Shown: one piece after another, positions 1 through 9,730 of the stretch | Layout: every line of letters starts with the position of its first letter | Numbering within the stretch: position 1 is the first letter of the stretch | DNA from: an uncultured Bacteroidia bacterium | GTDB lineage: Bacteria; Bacteroidota; Bacteroidia; Bacteroidales; Prolixibacteraceae | Assembly (NCBI GenBank): GCA_903897145.1 | Contig: CAIUAN010000038.1 | Location: 124,001 to 188,000, forward strand | Direction: 5' to 3' | DNA length: 64,000 nt | Notes under the pieces: model-generated | The model's input: only the letters and a program-made list of their open reading frames with translations | The model's database searches: none | What the model was told of the DNA's origin: nothing | Position numbers and translations under genes: made by a program

Positions 1-1248
1 GATAATGACGTAGTTCTCCCAATTACTGTGCTCGAGGAGTTAGACCGATTTAAACGAGGAAATGACCAGATTAATTTTCAAGCTAGACAATTTGTTCGAA
101 TACTCGATGAAATCGTTGGGAACGATTTATTTAACGGCGGAATATCTTTAGGAACAGATAAGGGAAAGCTAATAATAGAAACAGGAAAACCATTTTCGGA
201 TAAGCTAAAGGAGTCGTTTAGAGAAGATATACCAGATCATCGCATTTTGGCTATCACCGAATTCCTGAGAGATAAATACAAAGAAAGGAAGGTTGTCTTA
301 GTCACTAAAGACGTAAATCTTCGGATGAAAGCGAAATCGCTTCACATTGAATCTGAAGACTATCGAAACGACAAAGTTCAAGATATCAATGTCTTGCACC
401 AAGGAATACGTGAAATAAAAGGCTATAGCGATACTTTGATTGCCAAATTATACGAGGACAATTTTTTATCTTTAGAAGAAGCGGGGATCTCTCCTGCTCC
501 ATTTGCGAACGAATTTTTTATCTTGAAAAGTGCCAAATCAAGTGTTTTAGCGCACTATAGTCCTTTTCGCCAGCGCTATGAGCGTATCGATAAAAAAGTT
601 GCTTACGGTATTAAACCTCGCAATGCAGAGCAGACTTTTTCCATTAATGCACTATTAGATCCAGAAATAAAACTTGTTAGTCTAACAGGTAAGGCAGGGA
701 CTGGTAAAACACTTTTAGCATTAGCTGCTGCCATTGCGCAACATTCAACCTACGAGCAGATTATGCTAGCTAGGCCGATCGTGGCACTAAGCAATCGAGA
801 TATTGGCTTTCTTCCAGGTGATGCTGAAGAAAAAGTACTTCCATATATGCAACCACTTTTTGATAACCTAGCTGTTATAAAGAGATGCTTTGCACATAAC
901 AGTGCCGAATACAAACAAATAGAAGACCTAAAGAAAGATGAACGCTTAGTGATTAGTCCACTGGCCTTTATTCGAGGTCGAAGTTTATCGAATTGTTTTT
1001 TCATCATCGATGAAGCACAAAATCTGACACCACACGAAGTGAAAACAATTATCACTAGAGCTGGAGAAGGGACGAAGATGATCTTTGCTGGAGATATTCA
1101 ACAAATTGATTCACCTTACTTAGATATGCAGTCAAATGGGTTAGCCTACCTCACCGATCGGATGAAAGGGCAAGATATTTTTGCGCATATCAACTTAGTA
1201 AAAGGTGAACGAAGCTACCTTGCTGAGCTTGCCAGTAACCTACTTTAA
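1..1248 (+). CDS. PIN domain-PhoH family ATPase (5' end cut by window edge)
   Basis: This is a PhoH2-type protein: an N-terminal PIN (toxin-like RNase) domain fused to a PhoH P-loop ATPase, a family linked to RNA unwinding and cleavage. The reading frame is open from base 1, so the true start lies outside the window; a GTG at 28 is internal because the conserved PIN strand VLPITVLEELD spans it. The PhoH half has Walker A GKAGTGKT at about visible residues 230-237 and Walker B IIDEAQ at about 335-340. The stop is TAA at 1246-1248. About 50 bases separate it from ppnP. Family call is firm; the cellular substrate is unknown. Confidence 0.93.
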   Translation, partial: DNDVVLPITVLEELDRFKRGNDQINFQARQFVRILDEIVGNDLFNGGISLGTDKGKLIIETGKPFSDKLKESFREDIPDHRILAITEFLRDKYKERKVVLVTKDVNLRMKAKSLHIESEDYRNDKVQDINVLHQGIREIKGYSDTLIAKLYEDNFLSLEEAGISPAPFANEFFILKSAKSSVLAHYSPFRQRYERIDKKVAYGIKPRNAEQTFSINALLDPEIKLVSLTGKAGTGKTLLALAAAIAQHSTYEQIMLARPIVALSNRDIGFLPGDAEEKVLPYMQPLFDNLAVIKRCFAHNSAEYKQIEDLKKDERLVISPLAFIRGRSLSNCFFIIDEAQNLTPHEVKTIITRAGEGTKMIFAGDIQQIDSPYLDMQSNGLAYLTDRMKGQDIFAHINLVKGERSYLAELASNLL

Positions 1249-1297
1249 GTTCAAACACATCTAATAGAATAATTTAAAAATCACAAAAAAAGCAAAC

Positions 1298-1579
1298 ATG
1301 TTAAAAGTAAACGAGTATTTTGGAGGAAGCGTAAAATCAATCGCAGTCGAGAATGAAGAAGGAGTTGCAACCATCGGTGTTATGGAAGCAGGTGAATATG
1401 AGTTTGGAACCTCTTCGGTGGAGATCATGACCATCACTGGTGGAACCTTAGATGTTATGCTACCTGGCGAAACACAGTGGACAAGCTATCCCAAAGGTGG
1501 CGTATTCAATGTAGCAAAAGATGTAAAATTCAAAGTCAAAGCAAAGGCGCCAGTCGCTTACCATTGTCAATATAAATAA
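1298..1579 (+). CDS. ppnP: Pyrimidine/purine nucleoside phosphorylase PpnP
   Basis: A 93-residue single-cupin protein of the PpnP/YaiE (DUF1255) family, which phosphorolyses several purine and pyrimidine nucleosides to base plus ribose 1-phosphate in the cytoplasm. The N-terminal VNEYFGGSVKSI, the central EFGTSSVEIMTITGG and the terminal YHCQYK match the usual signatures, and the length equals the family norm of about 94 residues. The ATG at 1298 follows an A-rich leader. The next gene starts 7 bases after the stop, so the two are probably cotranscribed although no functional link is obvious. Confidence 0.92.
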   Translation: MLKVNEYFGGSVKSIAVENEEGVATIGVMEAGEYEFGTSSVEIMTITGGTLDVMLPGETQWTSYPKGGVFNVAKDVKFKVKAKAPVAYHCQYK

Positions 1580-1586
1580 CCTATCA

Positions 1587-2894
1587 TTGAAAAATTACGG
1601 TTTAGCCATTTGTCTTGGATTACTTCTAAACATGGCTGCACAATCTTTAATTGGGCAAACTACCGTAATTGAACGAAAATCTAATACCTCAACGACTTGT
1701 TCGATCCCTTTAGCAGGCAATTGTTGGGTAGAACAAACTTCAGTTGACACAACAGAATTTATAGCTAGTTCAGGACTTAGTGGCTGGAAAAATCCAGCCA
1801 CTAAACTAAATATCTACTTCAGTTGTCCGAAGGGTGCTAACCTTGAAGTCGCACTTCGCATAAAGGTCCCATTTGGCAAATCATCCCTTAAATATTTGCT
1901 AAATGGAACTAGCAAAAACATCACAATTAGTAATCCAGACTTTACAATTTTAGCGCTGGGAAGTTTTACATTTAAGGATGGTGGCTATCAAAAGTTAACA
2001 ATTCAAGGACTCACAAAAACAGGATCAATATTTGGTGAAATAAGCGACGTAGTGGTAAGTGGCAATTTAGAGGGTATCCATTATGTCAAAGATGATTTTT
2101 ATTGGGGCCGACGCGGTCCTTCAGTGCATCTAAGCTATGCCATGCCGCCCCAGGAAGAGGCCATTTGGTTCTACAACGAAGTAACAGTTCCCAAATCAAA
2201 CGATGTAATCGGCTCCTATTTTATGGCGGCAGGGTTTGCAGAGGGTTATTTTGGGATTCAAGTGAATTCAGCCTCGGAGCGGAGGATCTTATTCTCAGTT
2301 TGGAGTCCATTTAAAACAGACAATCCCCACGACATCCCTGAGGACCAGAAAATAAAGCTGCTTAAGCGTGGTCCATCAGTATATGCAGGGAATTTTGGAG
2401 ATGAAGGATCGGGAGGACAGAGTTATTTGCGCTTCAATTGGAAAGCTGGGAATACCTATCGGTTTTTACTTCAGGGGGTACCTTCAGATAATAACTCTAC
2501 CGATTTTACAGCTTATTTCTTTGCCCCTGAGATTAATAAATGGCAACTTATTGCCTCCTTTAATCGTCCAAGGACCTCCACAACTTTAAAACGACTTCAC
2601 TCATTTTTAGAGAATTTCATTCCGGAGAATGGAAATCAATCGCGTTCAGCTATTTATTCGAATCAATGGATCTGCACCCGCAATGGTGCGTGGTTACCGC
2701 TAACAAAAGCGAAGTTCACTGCCGACGCTACTGCCAGAAAAGGGGCACGAATTGACTATATTGGTGGGAAAGCGAAGGGTGGCTTTTATCTAAAAAATTG
2801 CGGGTTCTTTAATTCCGGCATAAGTATAGATAGTTGGATAGAGAGTTCTGAAATTGGAAAAGCTCCAGAAATAGATTTTATGGCATTACCGTAA
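1587..2894 (+). CDS. Secreted DUF3472 domain protein (TTG start)
   Basis: A 435-residue exported protein with an N-terminal region resembling DUF5077 (about 30-155) and a DUF3472 core (about 170-420, with YWGRRGPSVHLSY and the later RTSTTLKRLHSFLENF). These pairings occur in Bacteroidota polysaccharide-related secretomes, but the biochemical role is unknown. The start is taken as TTG at 1587 because it supplies a complete signal peptide (MKNYGLAICLGLLL, cleavage near LIGQ); the first in-frame ATG at 1632 would remove its hydrophobic core. Seven bases separate it from ppnP. No catalytic motif is recognised. Confidence 0.8.
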   Translation: MKNYGLAICLGLLLNMAAQSLIGQTTVIERKSNTSTTCSIPLAGNCWVEQTSVDTTEFIASSGLSGWKNPATKLNIYFSCPKGANLEVALRIKVPFGKSSLKYLLNGTSKNITISNPDFTILALGSFTFKDGGYQKLTIQGLTKTGSIFGEISDVVVSGNLEGIHYVKDDFYWGRRGPSVHLSYAMPPQEEAIWFYNEVTVPKSNDVIGSYFMAAGFAEGYFGIQVNSASERRILFSVWSPFKTDNPHDIPEDQKIKLLKRGPSVYAGNFGDEGSGGQSYLRFNWKAGNTYRFLLQGVPSDNNSTDFTAYFFAPEINKWQLIASFNRPRTSTTLKRLHSFLENFIPENGNQSRSAIYSNQWICTRNGAWLPLTKAKFTADATARKGARIDYIGGKAKGGFYLKNCGFFNSGISIDSWIESSEIGKAPEIDFMALP

Positions 2895-2960
2895 TTTCAG
2901 GATCAAGAAACTAGATAATTTGACAACAAACTAGCTTTAAAGTCAATAAAAATAAATCGT

Positions 2961-2968
2961 TATTTTTG
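2961..2968 (+). promoter_or_regulatory. Putative -7 promoter element TATTTTTG for the suhB operon
   Basis: TATTTTTG fits the Bacteroidota -7 consensus TAnnTTTG and ends 10 bases before the ATG at 2979, which predicts a very short leader. No clear TTG -33 box sits 17-23 bases upstream, so only the -7 half is supported. Confidence 0.5.
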
Positions 2969-2978
2969 TAAAAAAAAC

Positions 2979-3785
2979 ATGGATCTCGAAAAACTCTGTA
3001 CCGAAGTACAAACCATTGCCAAAACCACAGGCGCCTTTATAGCCGCTGAACGAAAGAAATTTACCATCAAAGATATTGAAGTCAAGGGGAAAGCTAATTT
3101 CGTATCCTATGTCGATAAACAGGCCGAGATTCAGATCATTGAAAAACTCAGAGAACTACTACCTGATTCTGGCTTTATAGCAGAGGAAGATACGACTGAA
3201 CGAACTTCCGACAACTATCAGTGGATTATTGATCCGCTAGATGGGACAACAAATTTCATTCATGGGCTACCACCCTACGCGGTAAGCATTGCTCTAATGG
3301 AGGGAACGGAATTGGTTATAGGAGTTGTTTATGAGATCACTCAAAACGAATGCTTTTACGCATGGAAAGGAAGTAAGGCCTATATGAATGGTGAGGAGAT
3401 CAAGGTTACCAATGCAGCGACAACGACAGATGCTTTAGTTGGAACTGGGTTTCCTTATTCAGCCATGGATACCTTAGACATCTTCATCGCATCGATGCGA
3501 TATTTTATGTTACACTCACATGGACTAAGGCGATTAGGATCTGCAGCAACCGATTTAGCTTATGTGGCAGCTGGACGATTTGAAGCTTTTTACGAACACG
3601 GTTTAAAACCTTGGGATGTAGCCGCTGGTGCATTAATCTTAAAGCAAGCTGGCGGCAAGGTTTCTGACTTTAATGGTACGGATGGATTCATTTTTAATGG
3701 TGAATTAGTGGCATCAAATGGAGCTTATTACGATGAATTCTACTCTATAATTCATCAGTATTTTGTTGAAAACAAAGATTTATAA
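2979..3785 (+). CDS. suhB: Inositol monophosphatase family protein
   Basis: A 268-residue metal-dependent phosphatase of the inositol monophosphatase/SuhB family, hydrolysing phosphate monoesters such as myo-inositol 1-phosphate with Mg2+. The three metal and catalytic motifs are present: EED at 69-71, DPLDGTTN at 85-92 and PWDVAAG around 211-217. Length is the family norm. Its TAA overlaps the ATG of the next gene (TAATG), so it is translationally coupled to the lipid A acyltransferase. The related CysQ (PAP phosphatase) branch is possible, but the motif spacing and length favour the IMPase branch. Confidence 0.88.
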   Translation: MDLEKLCTEVQTIAKTTGAFIAAERKKFTIKDIEVKGKANFVSYVDKQAEIQIIEKLRELLPDSGFIAEEDTTERTSDNYQWIIDPLDGTTNFIHGLPPYAVSIALMEGTELVIGVVYEITQNECFYAWKGSKAYMNGEEIKVTNAATTTDALVGTGFPYSAMDTLDIFIASMRYFMLHSHGLRRLGSAATDLAYVAAGRFEAFYEHGLKPWDVAAGALILKQAGGKVSDFNGTDGFIFNGELVASNGAYYDEFYSIIHQYFVENKDL

Positions 3786-4678
3786 TGACATTAAGCATCA
3801 GTAAATTAGGATATTATCTCCTTCGGGCTACAACTTGGATCATGCAGCGCTTTCCGCTAAAGGTTCATTACGTTGTCTCCGATCTATTTTTCTTTGTTGC
3901 TTACTATATTATCAGATATCGGAAGTCAGTAGTTCGAGAAAATCTAGCCAACTCATTCCCACAAAAGACTAAGCAGGAGCGATTAGAGATCGAGAAGAGG
4001 TTCTTTCGCCATTTTTGTGATTCATTTATTGAAACGTTGTATTTTGATCGTATCGCCTTAGAAGAAGCGAGAGGCGTTGTGCACTACACCAATGCTGATC
4101 TGCTGAATAAATACATGGATCAAGGTCGTCAAGTGATTGTGATCTTAGGTCATTATAACAATTGGGAGTGGAATGCAAACTGGGCGTTATACTCATCACA
4201 TAAATTCTATCCGATCTACAAAAAGCTTACAAATGCAAATTTCGAGAAGTTTTATTACAACCTAAGAAGTCAGTTTGGAGCAATTCCACTTGAGCGAGCT
4301 GATACATTTAGACAATTAATTGAAGATCATCAGAATGGGATCCCATCGATGTCTGCCTTTTTATTTGATCAGACACCACGAATATATGAGATACAACACT
4401 GGGTCAATTTCTTAAATCAAGATACGCCCGTAATTTTAGGGGCCGAAAAAGTGGCTCAAAAAGTAAATGGGGTGGTAGTTTTTATGCATTCACGTAAAAT
4501 TAAAAGAGGTCAATACGAAGGTGAATGCGAGCTCATTACTGACCAAGCAAAAGATTCACCTAAATTTGAAATTACCGATAAGTGCATGGCTTTATTAGAG
4601 CAGCAAATCAATGACCGACCCGAATTTTGGTTATGGTCGCACAAACGGTGGAAACATACCAGAGAAGACGTTCAATAA
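3785..4678 (+). CDS. Lysophospholipid/lipid A acyltransferase (LpxL/HtrB family)
   Basis: A 297-residue member of the LpxL/LpxM/HtrB acyltransferase family that adds secondary acyl chains to lipid A precursors at the inner membrane. The catalytic HX4E motif is visible at 123-128 (HYNNWE), preceded by a hydrophobic N-terminal segment (about 30-45) that would anchor it. The ATG at 3785 shares one base with the preceding stop, and the glycosyltransferase starts 12 bases downstream, suggesting an envelope-glycolipid operon. Which secondary acyl position it serves cannot be told from sequence. Confidence 0.88.
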   Translation: MTLSISKLGYYLLRATTWIMQRFPLKVHYVVSDLFFFVAYYIIRYRKSVVRENLANSFPQKTKQERLEIEKRFFRHFCDSFIETLYFDRIALEEARGVVHYTNADLLNKYMDQGRQVIVILGHYNNWEWNANWALYSSHKFYPIYKKLTNANFEKFYYNLRSQFGAIPLERADTFRQLIEDHQNGIPSMSAFLFDQTPRIYEIQHWVNFLNQDTPVILGAEKVAQKVNGVVVFMHSRKIKRGQYEGECELITDQAKDSPKFEITDKCMALLEQQINDRPEFWLWSHKRWKHTREDVQ

Positions 4679-4690
4679 GCACTCTATCCT

Positions 4691-5749
4691 ATGAAGTTAT
4701 CAATTGTCATCTTAAACTGGAACGGAAGTGCCCACCTCAAGCAGTTCCTCCCCTCAGTTGTAACTCATTCGAATTTCGACTGGGCTGAGATCGTTGTGGC
4801 AGATAATGGCTCAACCGATGACAGCTGTGCCTTAATTGAACATGAATTCCCAACCGTCAAATTAATTCGACTGCCTAAAAACTACGGGTTTGCAGATGGC
4901 TATAACCTAGCTTTAAAAGAGAATAAAGCAGATTACCTGCTACTTCTTAATTCAGATGTAGAGGTCACCGAAAATTGGCTAAATCCATTGGTCACGCTGA
5001 TGGATCAAGATCCCAAAATTGGTGCCTGTCAACCAAAAATACTCTCCTTAAAATCCCCTAACCATTTTGAATATGCAGGTGCCTCAGGTGGTTTTATCGA
5101 TCGATTAGGATATCCATTTTGCAGAGGACGAATTATCAATTATCAAGAAGTAGATCTTGGACAATACAACGATTCAACAGAAATTTTCTGGGCCAGTGGG
5201 GCTGCTATATGTATTCGCGGCAGCCTGTGGCATGAGGCACAAGGGTTTGATCCAAATTTCTGGGCCCATATGGAAGAGATTGATTTTTGCTGGCGGATCA
5301 AAAACTTAGGATATAAAATCAAAGTAGAACCTGCTTCTAAGGTATATCATTTAGGGGGTGGAAGTCTAGCCTACGGCAGCACCCAGAAAATCTATCTAAA
5401 CTTTCGGAACAATCTTTTCCTACTCTACAAAAACCTCGCTCCTGGTAAGCTACTAAAAACACTGATTACCAGAATGATACTTGATGGCTTGGCTGCCATT
5501 CAATTTTTACTAACAGGTCAGTTCAGAGCCGTATTCAGCGTTCTAAGAGCTCATGCTGGATTTTATAAAAGTCTAAAACGGTTAAAAAAACAGCGAAAAT
5601 CGCTAGCCGAAACTTGTGTAAAAACGAATCATCCAGAGATCTATCGTGGAAGTCTGATTTACGACTTTTATATTGCTCGAAAAAGAATTTTTTCTGTCTT
5701 GAAATTTCATTCTTCAAAAGCCGCTAAGACCGAAAACAACAACGATTAA
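4691..5749 (+). CDS. Family 2 glycosyltransferase
   Basis: A 352-residue GT2 (GT-A fold) enzyme resembling WbbL-type rhamnosyltransferases. Seen motifs are the nucleotide-binding start (SIVILNWNG, 4-12), DNGSTDD at 38-44, NYGFADGYN and a DxD-like NSDVE at 87-91, and a later WAHMEEIDFCWR block typical of the ED acceptor motif. The C-terminal part from about 240 is basic and mildly hydrophobic, consistent with membrane association. It follows the lipid A acyltransferase by 12 bases, so a role in lipopolysaccharide or other envelope glycan synthesis is inferred; donor and acceptor are unknown. Confidence 0.87.
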   Translation: MKLSIVILNWNGSAHLKQFLPSVVTHSNFDWAEIVVADNGSTDDSCALIEHEFPTVKLIRLPKNYGFADGYNLALKENKADYLLLLNSDVEVTENWLNPLVTLMDQDPKIGACQPKILSLKSPNHFEYAGASGGFIDRLGYPFCRGRIINYQEVDLGQYNDSTEIFWASGAAICIRGSLWHEAQGFDPNFWAHMEEIDFCWRIKNLGYKIKVEPASKVYHLGGGSLAYGSTQKIYLNFRNNLFLLYKNLAPGKLLKTLITRMILDGLAAIQFLLTGQFRAVFSVLRAHAGFYKSLKRLKKQRKSLAETCVKTNHPEIYRGSLIYDFYIARKRIFSVLKFHSSKAAKTENNND

Positions 5750-5779
5750 ATCAAAAAACTGTTCCAAAACAATTCGATT

Positions 5780-6322
5780 ATGCGAATCACAAAAGAAAAT
5801 ACAAGCGCCGTATTTATTGACATTCAAGAGAAGCTAGTCCCAGTGATGAACGAGAAGGAGACGCTTCTGGAGCATATTCAAATTTTGCTGCAAGGCTTGC
5901 AGGTTTTAGAAATCCCACTGGTATTTACACAACAATACACCAAAGGTTTAGGGGAAACTTTAGCGCCGCTAAAAAGCTTAATATCTGATTTTTCGGCAAT
6001 TGAAAAAACTGATTTCAGCTGTTATGGGTCAGATGAGTTCAAGGAGTTCCTGCGCACCAATAAGAGTAAACAAGTTATTCTATGTGGTATTGAGGCTCAT
6101 GTTTGTGTTTTACAAACAGCCATTGACCTTAAAGAGGCAGGCTTCACCCCTATCGTCATTACAGATTGCATTTCCGCACGCTCATCAGCAAATGTCGGAA
6201 TAGCCCTCGAACGACTTCGGCATGAGCAGATCATGACCTCTGGATACGAATCGATCCTCTTTGAGTTAACCAGAACATCGCAATCCGAATCTTTCAAAGC
6301 GATCTCCAGGTTAGTGAAATAA
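5780..6322 (+). CDS. Isochorismatase-family cysteine hydrolase
   Basis: A 180-residue cytoplasmic hydrolase of the isochorismatase-like superfamily (YcaC-like branch). The catalytic triad is visible: Asp14 (VFIDIQEKL), Lys76 (EKTDFSCYG) and Cys109 (EAHVCVLQTA). Members hydrolyse amide or related bonds (nicotinamide, N-carbamoyl compounds, isochorismate); the substrate is not predictable here. It lies 30 bases after the glycosyltransferase and 31 before the M28 peptidase, so it may be cotranscribed with either, but the neighbours suggest no shared pathway. Confidence 0.85.
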   Translation: MRITKENTSAVFIDIQEKLVPVMNEKETLLEHIQILLQGLQVLEIPLVFTQQYTKGLGETLAPLKSLISDFSAIEKTDFSCYGSDEFKEFLRTNKSKQVILCGIEAHVCVLQTAIDLKEAGFTPIVITDCISARSSANVGIALERLRHEQIMTSGYESILFELTRTSQSESFKAISRLVK

Positions 6323-6353
6323 TCCAGTATTAAATAACACTATTCCGAATAAA

Positions 6354-8585
6354 ATGAAAAATCTTGCACTAATTCTAATCTCTTTATCAATCCATACGAT
6401 AGCATTTGGTCAGACAATAAGTGGCTTTTCTGATGAAAAAACCCAGCAGCAAAGAGAATTAGAAACAATATTTGATTCTCAATTAGATGCCAAAAATTTA
6501 GATACCTGGATGCAATTTCTAACTTCCCATCCCCATCATGTAGGAAGTAAACAAGGAAAGGCCAATGCTGAGTACATGGCAGCATTATTTCAGCAATGGG
6601 GTTATCAAACAGAGATTGCAACCTACCAGGTCTTATTTCCAACGCCAAATATTCGGGTCTTAGAATTAAAGGGATCTAAACCATACAAAGCGCTTCTGAC
6701 AGAACCAGAACTGAAGGAAGACAATACCACCAATCAAAAATCAGAACAACTTCCAACGTACAATGCCTATTCTGCCGATGGTGATGTAACCGCCGAACTA
6801 GTTTATGTGAATCGGGGTGCTCAAAATGATTACGATGAACTGGAGAGAATGGGTGTTTCTGTGAAGGGAAAGATCGTAATTGTTAAATATGGTGGTGTAT
6901 GGCGTGGTCTTAAGCCAAAGCTTGCGTATGAGCATGGCGCTGTCGGCTGCATCATCTACTCTGATCCACAGGATGATGGCTATTCAGAAGGCGATGTCTA
7001 TCCCAATGGAGCATTTAGACCGAAGAATGGTGTCCAGCGCGGATCCGTGATGGATATGCCTGTTTCGCCAGGAGATCCCTTAACACCAGGAGTTGCAGCT
7101 ACAAAAGAGGCCAATCGATTAGATCGCAGTGAGGCAAAAACAATCATGAAGATCCCAGTCTTGCCAATCTCTTACGAGGATGCGCTACCATTTATGCAGT
7201 CTTTAGCTGGTCCAGTTGCACCTCCTTCTTGGCATGGAGGATTGCCGATAACCTATCACGTTGGTCCGAGTGTAAGCAAAGCTCATCTAAAACTAACGTT
7301 CAATTGGGATTTAAAGCCTCTCTATGATGTGATCGCTAAATTACCAGGAAGCGAGTTTCCTGACCAGTGGGTCATCAGAGGCAATCATCATGATGGATGG
7401 GTCAATGGAGCCAGTGATCCAATTAGTGGAATGGTTTCAGAACTTGAAGAGGCCAGATCCATTGGGCTATTAGCACAAAATGGTCATAGACCCAAGCGAA
7501 CCTTAGTCTATTGTGCATGGGACGGCGAAGAACCAGCTCTGTTAGGATCTACAGAATGGACTGAAGATCATCAGATTGAATTGAGAGAAAAAGCAGTTTT
7601 GTATGTAAATTCGGATGGAAACTCCAGAGGATTTATTGGTGCTGGTGGTTCACATTCACTTACATCATTCTTTAATGAGATTGCCGATGAGGTGATCGAT
7701 CCTCAAACGAATGTCAGTATCAGAGAACGAAGATATGCCTCCGAAATGGTAGGTGGCGACAACCATTTAAGAGAAACCCACTCAGGGAATAAAACCATAC
7801 ACCTAGGAGCTTTAGGTGCAGGGTCTGACTGGTCTGGCTTTCTGCAATATCTGGGAATATCGTCACTAAATATTGGCTTTGGCGGAGAGGGCCCAGGAGG
7901 TGAATACCACTCTATTTATGACACATACACCCATTTTGTTCGATTTAAAGACCCAGGATTTAAATATGGGATCGCCCTAAGTAAGACTGCTGGACGCATT
8001 ATGTTGCGGATGGCCAATGCGGAGGTACTCCCCTTTCAAACAACGAGTTTCAATTCAACCTTGTCGGAATATATTGGCGAAATAAAATCGTTGTTAAACG
8101 CAAGTAGAAGTGAGACTGAACAAGATAATAAAATGATCCGAGAGGGATTATTCGAGCTGGCAAAAGATCCTTTAAAGATTTATCAATCACCTAAAATTAA
8201 AGATGATGTACCCTATTTAAATTTTTCGAATCTAGAAAACGAACTCGCCGAATTAAATAAAGATGCTGATTTAATGGCTAAAGTAAATCGCAAGATGTTG
8301 AGATTAGATTCTAAGAAGCAACAAGAACTCAATTTAATCTTTTACCAATTAGAACGGAAATTAACCCAAGATAGAGGGCTACCGCGACGATCTTGGTATA
8401 AGCATCAAATCTATGCTCCAGGTTATTACAGCGGTTATGGAGTAAAAACATTGCCAGGCATACGGGAAGCTATTGAGCAACGTAATTGGAAAGAAGCGCA
8501 AGAAAATATTGAGATCGTTAGACAGACTTTACAGGCTTACGACCAACAACTTAAGGCTGCTCTTGCTATTATTAACTCGAAATAG
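6354..8585 (+). CDS. Exported M28 family metallopeptidase (glutamate carboxypeptidase II-like)
   Basis: A 743-residue secreted zinc peptidase with the NAALADase/transferrin-receptor layout. A signal peptide (MKNLALILISLSIHTIAFGQ) is followed by a protease-associated domain (about 130-290, with KGKIVIVKYGGVWRG) and then the M28 catalytic domain. Zinc and catalytic residues appear in NHHDGWVNGASD (about 346-357), WDGEEPALLGS (about 389-399) and EYHSIYDT (about 519-526). The C-terminal helical region (about 565-743) matches the dimerisation domain. It probably cleaves C-terminal amino acids from peptides in the periplasm or outside the cell. Confidence 0.92.
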   Translation: MKNLALILISLSIHTIAFGQTISGFSDEKTQQQRELETIFDSQLDAKNLDTWMQFLTSHPHHVGSKQGKANAEYMAALFQQWGYQTEIATYQVLFPTPNIRVLELKGSKPYKALLTEPELKEDNTTNQKSEQLPTYNAYSADGDVTAELVYVNRGAQNDYDELERMGVSVKGKIVIVKYGGVWRGLKPKLAYEHGAVGCIIYSDPQDDGYSEGDVYPNGAFRPKNGVQRGSVMDMPVSPGDPLTPGVAATKEANRLDRSEAKTIMKIPVLPISYEDALPFMQSLAGPVAPPSWHGGLPITYHVGPSVSKAHLKLTFNWDLKPLYDVIAKLPGSEFPDQWVIRGNHHDGWVNGASDPISGMVSELEEARSIGLLAQNGHRPKRTLVYCAWDGEEPALLGSTEWTEDHQIELREKAVLYVNSDGNSRGFIGAGGSHSLTSFFNEIADEVIDPQTNVSIRERRYASEMVGGDNHLRETHSGNKTIHLGALGAGSDWSGFLQYLGISSLNIGFGGEGPGGEYHSIYDTYTHFVRFKDPGFKYGIALSKTAGRIMLRMANAEVLPFQTTSFNSTLSEYIGEIKSLLNASRSETEQDNKMIREGLFELAKDPLKIYQSPKIKDDVPYLNFSNLENELAELNKDADLMAKVNRKMLRLDSKKQQELNLIFYQLERKLTQDRGLPRRSWYKHQIYAPGYYSGYGVKTLPGIREAIEQRNWKEAQENIEIVRQTLQAYDQQLKAALAIINSK

Positions 8586-8692
8586 CTCCAACAACTCTTA
8601 ATGACTGTTCTTTTCGGAAAAGAAAGCCTTAAAAAATTATGTAATATTGCGTGTACAAACGACTAATAAAGCAACCAAATAGAATTAAACCG

Positions 8693-9706
8693 ATGAGAAT
8701 ACTCTTTTTACTTCTCCTTCCATTAGGATTAATGGCTCAGCCCTCGAATGAATTATCTTCAGGATCTGCTAAAGCGATGGCTTTTGTTAAATCACTTAAT
8801 GAAGCGCAACAAAAGAAGGCTGTTTTTGCCTTCGAAAATATGAACCGTTACGAATGGCATTTCCTTCCGGCAGCGATGGTGGCTAGAACAGGTATTGCGG
8901 TGAAGGATTTAGATAGTCTTCAAAAAGAGCACGTGCATCATCTTTTGCAAAGTTATTTGAGCAAGGAAGGATATACCAGAAGCAAGAATATCATGGATTT
9001 CGAATATTTATTAAAAGAGATGCAACCTACCAATGCCAATCGCATTCCTGAGAATTATTCCATATCTATTTATGGCACACCGTCTCAAGATAGTATCTGG
9101 GGATTTAAATTTAGCGGTCATCATCTAGCTTTGAACTTTACGATCGTAAAAGACAAAATTGGTTTCGCTCCATTTTTCTTCGGCGCATATCCAGCTGAGG
9201 TTAAGGAGGGTGCTAAAAAGGGGACTAGACTGCTTAAGGACCAAGAAGATTTTGGCTTTGACCTAATACATTCCTTGACGGCAGAGCAAAAAGAAAAGGC
9301 CATCTTCCAGTTAAAAGCTTTTACAGAGGTTGTAACAACCAATTCTCAGAAAGTAGGACCAATGGAGCCTGTCGGTATTTTTGCAAGCGCTATGAATCCA
9401 GCACAAAAAATTATTCTAAACAAGGTTATTGCGGCCTATCTCCTTTCGATGCCTAGCGCTCTAGCCAATGCTCGAATTAAACGAATTGCAACTGAAGATA
9501 TGAATACGATTCGATTTGGTTGGGGTGGAGAAACGGAACCTGGCAAGCCACACTATTACCGTATTCAAGGCAAAACATTTCTAATTGAATTTGACAACAC
9601 GCAAGATAATGCAAACCATGTCCATACGGTATGGCGCGATTTCAATGGTGATTTCGGAGCTGATTTACTGCGTGAACATTATCACAACTCCAAACATCAT
9701 CTCTAA
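8693..9706 (+). CDS. Exported DUF3500 domain protein
   Basis: The mature region matches DUF3500: an N-terminal block around AFVKSLNEAQQKKAVFAF, a middle GHHLALNFTIV, and a terminal HYYRIQGKTFLIEFDNTQ. The family is widespread in bacteria and has no established activity. I start at ATG 8693 because MRILFLLLLPLGLMAQ is a complete signal peptide; an in-frame GTG at 8651 would add a 14-residue charged tail ahead of it. The encoded protein is 337 residues. It lies about 100 bases after the M28 peptidase and 24 bases before pirin. Location is predicted periplasmic or extracellular. Confidence 0.82.
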   Translation: MRILFLLLLPLGLMAQPSNELSSGSAKAMAFVKSLNEAQQKKAVFAFENMNRYEWHFLPAAMVARTGIAVKDLDSLQKEHVHHLLQSYLSKEGYTRSKNIMDFEYLLKEMQPTNANRIPENYSISIYGTPSQDSIWGFKFSGHHLALNFTIVKDKIGFAPFFFGAYPAEVKEGAKKGTRLLKDQEDFGFDLIHSLTAEQKEKAIFQLKAFTEVVTTNSQKVGPMEPVGIFASAMNPAQKIILNKVIAAYLLSMPSALANARIKRIATEDMNTIRFGWGGETEPGKPHYYRIQGKTFLIEFDNTQDNANHVHTVWRDFNGDFGADLLREHYHNSKHHL

Positions 9707-9730
9707 TCGGCTATCTTGGCCAGCATTCAA

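Noticed and set aside
2919-2968. TTTG at 2919-2922 as the -33 box for suhB
   Set aside because: The spacing to TATTTTTG is 38 bases, far beyond the usual 17-23.
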